Assembly: GCA_030656435.1 (NCBI GenBank) | Contig: JAUSOA010000105.1 | Span: forward strand, 1 to 8,133 | Reading direction: 5' to 3' | Origin: Acholeplasmataceae bacterium | GTDB taxonomy: Bacteria; Bacillota_I; Bacilli_A; Acholeplasmatales; Acholeplasmataceae | DNA: 8,133 bases | Shown: positions 1 through 5,155 of the stretch, piece after piece | Position numbering within the stretch: the stretch's first letter is position 1 | How the letters are laid out: each line of letters opens with the position of its first letter | Program-made: the position numbers and the translations under genes | The notes under the pieces: generated by a model | What the model saw: the letters and a program-made list of their open reading frames with translations, nothing else | Database searches by the model: none | Told to the model about the DNA's origin: nothing

Positions 1-1115
1 TAAATGGAAAGATTGAGATTAAAAACAAGTTTAAAATCAATAACATGCAAGATATGTCATTGGTATACACTCCTGGTGTTGCCAAGGCATGTCTAGCAAT
101 ACATGAGAACGCTGAAGAGGTATACCACTTAACTTCTAAGAGAAATACAGTTGCTGTTATCTCAGATGGTACAGCTGTTTTAGGTTTAGGTGATATTGGA
201 CCATTAGCTGCAATTCCAGTGATGGAAGGTAAATGTGCACTCTTTAAAAGATTTGGAGGAGTGGATGCAATTCCTATTGTATTAAACACCAAAAATGTTG
301 ATGAATTGGTCAATACCATCTATCATCTATCACCTTCATTTGGAGGGATTAACCTAGAAGATATATCAGCACCTCGTTGTTTCGAGGTGGAAAGAAGATT
401 AAAGGAATTATGCGATATTCCTGTTTTTCATGACGATCAACATGGAACGGCTATTGTTGTAGGTGCTGCCTTGTTAAATGCTTTAAAGCTTGTGGGTAAA
501 AAACTATCTCAAGTAAAAATTGTAATCAATGGTGCAGGTAGTGCTGGGATTGCGATTACTAAGTTTTTATATGAGCTAGGAGCAAGACATATTACAACAT
601 GTGATAAGTTTGGAATCATCACTAAAGGTGATAAAGAACTGAACTCAGCACAACAAGAAATCTCGCTATTTACAAACAAAAAACATTTAAAAGGAACACT
701 CAGTGATGCACTTATTGGTGCTGATGTATTTATCGGAGTATCAGCACCCAATATTGTCAGTGAGGAAATGATTCAAAGCATGAATAGTGATTCTATCGTT
801 TTTCCACTAGCAAATCCTATACCTGAAATTTCTAGAGATAAAGCACTGCATGCTGGAGCTAGAGTTGTTGGAACAGGTGCATCTAATCTTCCCAATCAAA
901 TTAATAATTCACTCGCTTTCCCAGGATTATTTAGAGGAGCACTCGATAGTCGTGCAAAACAAATTACTACCGAAATGGAAAAAGCAGCCTGCAAGGCACT
1001 TGCAAGTATTGTTAAAAAGGAAGAATTATCAGAGACTTATATTATTCCAAGTATTTTCAATAAAAAGGTTGCTAAAAATATCGCTAAGGCTGTTATAAAG
1101 GTTGCTAATCAATAA
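1..1115 (+). CDS. NAD(P)-dependent malic enzyme (5' end cut by window)
   Basis: Catalyses oxidative decarboxylation of malate to pyruvate and CO2 with NAD(P)H production, in the cytoplasm. The frame is open from base 3 to the TAA at 1113, giving 370 visible residues. The first visible residues, NGKIEIKNK, are the usual lead-in to the malic domain, so the ATG at 45 is internal and probably only about 15-20 residues are missing. Family signatures in order: YTPGVA with the catalytic Tyr (codon at 66), DGTAVLGLGDIGP, the EGK lysine (codon at 231), the metal-binding NLEDI (351-365), HDDQHGTA (429-452), the Rossmann GAGSAG (531-548) followed by an Asp that fits NAD binding, PLANPIPEI, and PNQINNSLAFPG. 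The size fits the short bacterial form without a phosphotransacetylase domain. Unusually, the normally conserved GRSD before PNQ is GASN (876-887). Cofactor preference cannot be settled from sequence. It appears to be a separate transcription unit from the antiporter operon. Confidence 0.95.
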   Translation, partial: NGKIEIKNKFKINNMQDMSLVYTPGVAKACLAIHENAEEVYHLTSKRNTVAVISDGTAVLGLGDIGPLAAIPVMEGKCALFKRFGGVDAIPIVLNTKNVDELVNTIYHLSPSFGGINLEDISAPRCFEVERRLKELCDIPVFHDDQHGTAIVVGAALLNALKLVGKKLSQVKIVINGAGSAGIAITKFLYELGARHITTCDKFGIITKGDKELNSAQQEISLFTNKKHLKGTLSDALIGADVFIGVSAPNIVSEEMIQSMNSDSIVFPLANPIPEISRDKALHAGARVVGTGASNLPNQINNSLAFPGLFRGALDSRAKQITTEMEKAACKALASIVKKEELSETYIIPSIFNKKVAKNIAKAVIKVANQ

Positions 1116-1191
1116 TAAGATTATCAATTAGCCAATATAGTTATATCACTTATAAAGAGATACACTTAAACAGCAAAATGCCTCTCTCAAA

Positions 1192-1220
1192 TTGTAATAT
1201 CAATTAAACTGTTGTATCAT
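1192..1220 (+). promoter_or_regulatory. Candidate sigma-A-type promoter for the antiporter operon
   Basis: TTGTAA (1192-1197, four of six matches to TTGACA) and TATCAT (1215-1220, five of six matches to TATAAT) are separated by exactly 17 bases. Transcription would begin near 1226-1228, which leaves a leader of about 25 bases before the ATG at 1252 and would exclude the upstream ATG at 1225. A short dyad, AATTG (1190-1194) / CAATT (1201-1205), overlaps the -35 box and could be an operator. Called by eye only. Confidence 0.5.
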
Positions 1221-1240
1221 AGATATGTTAAAACGTTTTC

Positions 1241-1245
1241 GGGAG
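1241..1245 (+). promoter_or_regulatory. Ribosome binding site deciding the mrpE start
   Basis: GGGAG lies 6 bases before the ATG at 1252 (and 3 before the ATG at 1249). No comparable site precedes the ATG at 1225, so 1252 is preferred. Confidence 0.6.
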
Positions 1246-1251
1246 TATATG

Positions 1252-1749
1252 ATGAATAAAAATAAACGGAATGGCTCAATTCTTCTTATCATTTTATTAT
1301 TGGTATTTTGGATGATAATAGCATCCAGCATTAGCTGGATTGAACTTGTTTTTGGTTTTTTTGCGTCTTTAATGATTGTGCTTTATAGCTATGATATGGT
1401 CTTTACAGTCGATGATGCAACTCCACTGAAGCCCAAATCACTAAAAGCACTTTTTGTTTTATTCATTACTCTATTAGTAGAAATCTTTATCGCTAACTTT
1501 CATGTTGCTAAAATAGTATTAAGTAGAAAAATGCCAATAGACCCAGGGTTCGCAACAATTAGAAACCCTTTGAAAAAGGATTTAAATAAAGCACTCTATG
1601 GAAATGCGATAACAATGACACCTGGAACACTGACTGTCGATATGAAGGATGATGAAATCATTGTTCATGGGTTAGAGATGCATTTGATTCATAATATTGA
1701 AGGAAGTCGCCTAGAAAAAGTATTTATAAATATGGAGGATCAAAAATGA
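1252..1749 (+). CDS. mrpE: Mrp cation/proton antiporter subunit E (MnhE/MbhA-like)
   Basis: Small integral membrane subunit of the Mrp Na+/H+ antiporter; in known complexes it lies with F and G at one end of the membrane assembly. From the ATG at 1252 it is 165 aa, close to the roughly 160 aa usual for MrpE. Two hydrophobic helices occupy residues 9-46, a third about 62-80, and the C-terminal half is a soluble domain with the family signature NAITMTPGT (118-126) and a following VHGLEMH stretch. The ORF can be extended to an ATG at 1225, but the ribosome site at 1241 and the predicted transcription start near 1227 favour 1252. It is the first gene of the operon, behind the candidate promoter. 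Its TGA stop overlaps the mrpF start by 4 bases (ATGA), implying coupled translation. Confidence 0.93.
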   Translation: MNKNKRNGSILLIILLLVFWMIIASSISWIELVFGFFASLMIVLYSYDMVFTVDDATPLKPKSLKALFVLFITLLVEIFIANFHVAKIVLSRKMPIDPGFATIRNPLKKDLNKALYGNAITMTPGTLTVDMKDDEIIVHGLEMHLIHNIEGSRLEKVFINMEDQK

Positions 1750-2015
1750 TTGAATATGTCGTTATTGGATGTGCAATATTTTTAGTCCTACTCTCATTTG
1801 TTGGTTTATATCGAGCATATAAGGGACCTACTGCAGCAGATCGAATTGTAGCAATCAATGTGATTTCTACAAAGGTATCGGTTGTCATTGTTTTAATTGC
1901 ATTATGGATTAAGCAGGGATCCTATGTGAATGTCGCATTAATCTATGCGATGATTGGTTTTATTACAACGATTGGTGTTGCTAAATATTTACTTAAAGGA
2001 CGGTTGGATGCCTAA
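1746..2015 (+). CDS. mrpF: Mrp antiporter subunit F (MnhF/MbhB-like)
   Basis: An 89-aa, three-helix membrane subunit of the antiporter. The signature YRAYKGPTAADRIVA (residues 22-36) follows the first helix; Asp32 in GPTAADR is the conserved acidic residue of the family. The later segment with ALIYAMIGFITTIGVAKYL matches the usual third helix. GGAGG (1734-1738) sits 7 bases before the ATG, inside the end of mrpE. The TAA stop overlaps the mrpG ATG by one base (TAATG). Length and motif spacing are normal for MrpF/MnhF and for MbhB of membrane-bound hydrogenases. On its own it cannot distinguish Mrp from Mbh; the operon context decides this. Confidence 0.94.
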   Translation: MIEYVVIGCAIFLVLLSFVGLYRAYKGPTAADRIVAINVISTKVSVVIVLIALWIKQGSYVNVALIYAMIGFITTIGVAKYLLKGRLDA

Positions 2016-2323
2016 TGTTAACAATCATTCAAGAAATTATAGCTAGTATTTTTATCTTAGGTGGAATGTTCTTTTTCTTCGTAGGAGTTGTTGGTTTAAT
2101 TCGTATGCCTGATGTTTTTTGCAGAATGCATGCGACTACCAAATGTGACACCATGGGAGCTGGACTTATATTCACTGGTTTAATTATCTGGCAAGGTGCC
2201 ACATTTGTTTCCTTAAACATTCTTTTAGTTTTACTCTTTATCTGGCTAACCAATCCTACTGCAGCACATTATATAGCGAAGGCTGAATATATGACAACAA
2301 TCCTGATGACGATGGAAGAATAG
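2015..2323 (+). CDS. mrpG: Mrp antiporter subunit G (MnhG/MbhC-like)
   Basis: A 102-aa membrane subunit with three predicted helices (about 8-29, 47-60 and 66-79). The family signature RMPDVFCRMHATTKCDTMGA occupies residues 30-49, and NPTAAHYIAKAEY (80-92) closes the conserved region. It is a little shorter than Bacillus MrpG because the hydrophilic tail is short. It starts at the ATG overlapping the mrpF stop by one base, so its translation probably depends on ribosomes finishing mrpF; the nearest upstream purine run (AAAGGA, near 1995-2000) is further away than ideal. Its TAG stop is part of the ribosome site of the next gene. Confidence 0.93.
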   Translation: MLTIIQEIIASIFILGGMFFFFVGVVGLIRMPDVFCRMHATTKCDTMGAGLIFTGLIIWQGATFVSLNILLVLLFIWLTNPTAAHYIAKAEYMTTILMTMEE

Positions 2324-2331
2324 GAAGTATT

Positions 2332-2571
2332 ATGGAAATCTTAAATGTCATTATCATTTTATTTTTAATCATGTGTGCAATCGCTGTGGAAAAGACGAAG
2401 GACTTAGTGTCCGCTGTCATTATTTTTTCTGCATATTCTTTAATGATGTCTGTCCTATGGTTAATCCTAAACACTCCTGATGTCGCACTCACTGAAGCAG
2501 TGATTGGTGCAGGAGTCACAAGTCTTTTATTTATCGCAGTCATCGCGAAGACAAAGAGGTACGAGAAATGA
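2332..2571 (+). CDS. Stand-alone DUF4040 / MbhD-like protein (MrpA C-terminal part 1)
   Basis: A 79-aa protein with three hydrophobic stretches, equivalent to the DUF4040 segment that in Bacillus-type Mrp is fused into the C-terminal half of MrpA, and to free-standing MbhD in archaeal Mbh. The motif NTPDVALTEAVIGAG (47-61) contains Asp50 and Glu55, the acidic pair characteristic of this family and proposed to lie on the ion path in Mrp/Mbh complexes. AGGAAG (2322-2327) precedes the ATG by 4 bases and overlaps the mrpG stop. The TGA stop overlaps the next ATG by 4 bases. No remnant of an N-terminal antiporter domain precedes it, so it is a genuinely separate cistron and not a broken mrpA. Confidence 0.9.
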   Translation: MEILNVIIILFLIMCAIAVEKTKDLVSAVIIFSAYSLMMSVLWLILNTPDVALTEAVIGAGVTSLLFIAVIAKTKRYEK

Positions 2572-2873
2572 AAAAGATTTTAACGACCTCCATGTTTTTA
2601 TTACTCTTTTTAGTTTTAGCCTATAACATTTTAATGATGCCTGGTAATCTTGGAACAGATGCTCCTTCGTTTAACGATACAGTTAGACATTATTTAGAGA
2701 ATGCAGTTTCTGAAACAGGTTCAGTAAATATTATAGCTGCTGTAATTACCGATTACAGAGGCTTTGATACATTGGGTGAAACGATTGTATTATTTATTGC
2801 TGTTGTTGCTGTAACAAGCGTTTTAAAGCCTGTCAATAAGAAGATGGTTAGAAGAGGTAAGCACCATGAATGA
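2568..2873 (+). CDS. MbhE-like protein (MrpA C-terminal part 2)
   Basis: A 101-aa protein with an N-terminal helix (about 4-24), a middle amphipathic region, and a C-terminal helix pair. The signature DYRGFDTLGE (62-71), with Asp62, Arg64, Asp67 and Glu71, is the hallmark of the last segment of MrpA and of MbhE in membrane-bound hydrogenases; it follows the expected VNIIAAVIT stretch. In classical Mrp this region is fused in MrpA directly after DUF4040; here it is a separate gene in the same order. It starts at an ATGA overlap with the preceding gene and ends overlapping mrpB by 8 bases. The basic tail (KKMVRRGKHH) is probably cytoplasmic by the positive-inside rule. Confidence 0.9.
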   Translation: MKKILTTSMFLLLFLVLAYNILMMPGNLGTDAPSFNDTVRHYLENAVSETGSVNIIAAVITDYRGFDTLGETIVLFIAVVAVTSVLKPVNKKMVRRGKHHE

Positions 2874-3291
2874 TGTCATTGTTAAAACCATAACGAAAAT
2901 CATTATTCCATTTGCTCAAGTTTATGGAGTATTCATTATCCTCCACGGTCATATCTCACCTGGTGGTGGTTTTTCTGGTGGAGCATTGATTGGATCTACA
3001 TTAATTCTTTATACACTCGTCTTTGGTATGAAGAAGGGTGAAAAGAAGTTTTCTCATCGAATGAGTGAGTTCTTTGAGAGTGGTGGTATTTTTATCTTTG
3101 TTTTTATTGGTTTAATCGGTCTTATTTTTGGTGGAAGCTTTTTAGCTAATATTTCTGCAGGTTTTCCAATTGGAACACCTGGTGAAATATTATCAAGTGG
3201 AATGATTCCAATACTGATGGTAGCAATCGGTATTAAGGTAGCTTCGACAATGATTTCCCTATTTCATATTTTAATAGAGGGGGAAGTCTAA
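2866..3291 (+). CDS. mrpB: Mrp antiporter subunit B (MnhB/MbhF-like)
   Basis: A 141-aa four-helix membrane subunit of the MnhB family. The signature HGHISPGGGFSGG lies at residues 27-39 after a first helix containing the conserved Pro15; later helices carry glycine-rich patches typical of the family. AAGAGG (2852-2857) is 8 bases before the ATG and lies inside the previous gene, which it overlaps by 8 bases. The stop overlaps mrpC by one base (TAATG). Its length matches stand-alone MrpB. In known complexes MrpB packs with the MrpA C-terminal segments and MrpC, which agrees with its place next to those genes. Confidence 0.94.
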   Translation: MNDVIVKTITKIIIPFAQVYGVFIILHGHISPGGGFSGGALIGSTLILYTLVFGMKKGEKKFSHRMSEFFESGGIFIFVFIGLIGLIFGGSFLANISAGFPIGTPGEILSSGMIPILMVAIGIKVASTMISLFHILIEGEV

Positions 3292-3671
3292 TGAATATAC
3301 TTAATTTGATATTAGAGCATATTAATTATCTAGGTGGGGTCGCATTATTTATTATTGGACTTCATACAGTAGTTACACATAAAAACTTAATCAAAAGAGT
3401 TATGGGTATTAATATTATGGCAACCGGAATTTTCTTGTTTTTTATTGCGATAGGTAATGTTACTGGTGGTGTACCACCAATTATTGTTGATGGTGTTGAT
3501 GTCGTCTACATCAACCCAATGCCTTCAGTATTAATTCTTACAGGGATTGTTGTATCGGTATCGATTACTGTTTATGCATTATCCTTAGTGATTCGAATCT
3601 ATCAAACCTATGGAACCATTGATCAAGAAGAAATCGTAAAAATTCAAAATGAGGAGCAAACCTATGATTGA
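3291..3671 (+). CDS. mrpC: Mrp antiporter subunit C (NuoK-like, MnhC/MbhG-like)
   Basis: A 126-aa homologue of complex I subunit NuoK/ND4L, with three helices at about 14-29, 38-55 and 79-103. The family motif usually reads DPLPQALVLTAIVI; here it is NPMPSVLILTGIVV (75-88), so the leading Asp is Asn and the Gln is Ser. Helix 2 (VMGINIMATGIFLFF) has no glutamate, as in other MrpC proteins and unlike NuoK. AGAGGGGG (3276-3283) gives a strong ribosome site 7 bases before the ATG. The acidic C-terminal tail after residue 105 is hydrophilic and its final bases overlap mrpD by 8. Confidence 0.92.
   Translation: MNILNLILEHINYLGGVALFIIGLHTVVTHKNLIKRVMGINIMATGIFLFFIAIGNVTGGVPPIIVDGVDVVYINPMPSVLILTGIVVSVSITVYALSLVIRIYQTYGTIDQEEIVKIQNEEQTYD
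3651..3656 (+). promoter_or_regulatory. Ribosome binding site deciding the mrpD start
   Basis: GAGGAG lies 7 bases before the ATG at 3664. The longer ORF starting at the ATG at 3649 would place this site inside the coding sequence and has no ribosome site of its own. Confidence 0.75.
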
Positions 3672-5142
3672 ACAACTACCTATTTTAAATATGCTCGTCT
3701 TTTTGATTGCAGCTTTAATGATTCCATTACTCAGTAAAAAAGCATTTTTTATTACATTAGTCCTAGGATTCTTTGTTTTACTATCTGTTTTTGTGTCCTC
3801 TGTTATTTTACTCGTTCACGTGAATACAGTAGGAGAGTTTTATTACAGATTTGGTAACTATCAAAGCTTTTTAGGAATAGAATTTAAGATTGATGCCTTC
3901 TCTGTTTTATTTACGACATTTATTGTTGGATTAACAATGCTTATCTACCTATATTCCTGTGGGGATGCCACAGATGGCATCGCAGAGGCGGAATATGGTA
4001 GATATTATATTCTACTCTTCGTTTTAATGTTTTCTATCTTTGGAATTATTTACACAAATGACTTATTCAATGCCTATGTCTTTATGGAAATACTATCTTT
4101 AACATCATGTAGTATTATATCGATTAAGAGAAAAAAAGAAAACTATACTGCAGCATTCCGATATGTCATGCTGAATGAAGTTGGATCATTATCCTATTTA
4201 TTTGGTATTGCATTACTTTATATGGTTACAGGATATACCAATATTACTTTAGTCTTTGAATCGATTCAAAATGCTTGGTTAATCTATCCAGCAAACATTA
4301 TGACAGCTGTAGGATTTATGATTGTAGGTATTGGGATTAAGGCAGCTATATTTCCATTTCATATCTGGCTACCTGATGCACATTCACACGCACCAAGCTC
4401 ATCATCAGCAATTCTTTCATCGATTGTTGTTAAGGTTTATTTACTTCTAATGGTTAAAGTCTTATTTAGAGTCTTTGGAATCGATATATTAAAAGAATTA
4501 AATATACCAGCAATCATTATGATTATTGCTGGTTTTGGTATGATTATGGGATCCTTCTTCGCATTAGCTCAAAAGGATGTGAAAAGGATGCTTGGGTATT
4601 CATCTGTAGCTCAGATTGGTTATATTGTATTAGGTATTGGACTAATGACGCATATAGGGCTATCTGCAGCATTCTTTCATATTATAAGTCACGGGTTAAT
4701 GAAGGCAGCACTGTTCTTAAGTGTTGGTGCGATTATTTATTATCAAAGAGTGAGAAGAATCGATCAATTTGATGGTATGGGATATAAAATGCCTTTATCG
4801 ATGATTGTCTTTAGTATTGCAGCACTTGGGATGATTGGTATTCCATTGACTGTAGGATTTATTAGTAAAATGAATTTAGGTCTAGCTGCTTTAGGTAGTG
4901 GAATGATCATCTTTATTATCATTATTGTAGTGAGTGGTCTACTTAACGCAATGTATTATCTACCCATTATGATTAGTGCATTCCTAAGAGGACCTAAAGG
5001 AAATGGTATATCAGGAATTGAAAAGATTCCCAAGGTCATGTTAATACCTATAACAATTCTTGGAATACTTATTATCGTATTAGGTATTTATCCTAATCTT
5101 ATTTATCAATTAATAGAAAACGCGGTCAACACATTACTATAA
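3664..5142 (+). CDS. mrpD: Mrp antiporter subunit D (NuoM/NuoN-like, MbhH-like)
   Basis: Ion-translocating subunit of the antiporter: 492 aa and about 14 helices, the standard MrpD length. The residues that form the proton path in NuoM/MrpD proteins are present: Glu142 in FMEILS (helix 5), Lys226 in GIKAAIFPFHIWLP (helix 7), Lys257 in IVVKVY (helix 8), His339 and His343 with Lys347 in FFHIISHGLMK (helix 11), and Lys402 in GFISK (helix 12). The loop after helix 7 reads WLPDAHSHAPSSSSAILSS, which is MbhH/MrpD-like and lacks the LHSATM motif of NuoL/MrpA. The start at 3664 is chosen from its ribosome site. It is followed after 13 bases by a paralogue of the same superfamily, so the complex should contain two antiporter-like channels. 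Confidence 0.93.
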   Translation: MIEQLPILNMLVFLIAALMIPLLSKKAFFITLVLGFFVLLSVFVSSVILLVHVNTVGEFYYRFGNYQSFLGIEFKIDAFSVLFTTFIVGLTMLIYLYSCGDATDGIAEAEYGRYYILLFVLMFSIFGIIYTNDLFNAYVFMEILSLTSCSIISIKRKKENYTAAFRYVMLNEVGSLSYLFGIALLYMVTGYTNITLVFESIQNAWLIYPANIMTAVGFMIVGIGIKAAIFPFHIWLPDAHSHAPSSSSAILSSIVVKVYLLLMVKVLFRVFGIDILKELNIPAIIMIIAGFGMIMGSFFALAQKDVKRMLGYSSVAQIGYIVLGIGLMTHIGLSAAFFHIISHGLMKAALFLSVGAIIYYQRVRRIDQFDGMGYKMPLSMIVFSIAALGMIGIPLTVGFISKMNLGLAALGSGMIIFIIIIVVSGLLNAMYYLPIMISAFLRGPKGNGISGIEKIPKVMLIPITILGILIIVLGIYPNLIYQLIENAVNTLL

Positions 5143-5146
5143 GGGG
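5141..5146 (+). promoter_or_regulatory. Ribosome binding site supporting a TTG start
   Basis: AAGGGG, overlapping the mrpD stop, lies 9 bases before a TTG at 5156. No in-frame ATG occurs before the first membrane helix, so TTG is the best start for the next gene. Confidence 0.65.
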
Positions 5147-5155
5147 TAAGTCATC

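Noticed and set aside
509..751. 80-aa minus-strand ORF inside the malic enzyme
   Set aside because: Antisense shadow of a well-supported gene; no ribosome site or recognisable protein.
850..1098. 82-aa plus-strand ORF in another frame of the malic enzyme
   Set aside because: Overlaps the conserved PNQINN and C-terminal region of the real frame; composition is that of a frame shadow.
1156..1187. AGAGA/TCTCT pairing as a terminator after the malic enzyme
   Set aside because: Five base pairs across a 22-base loop with no T run.
2029..2543. Two minus-strand ORFs opposite mrpG and the DUF4040 gene
   Set aside because: Both lie antisense to genes with clear family motifs and tight operon spacing.
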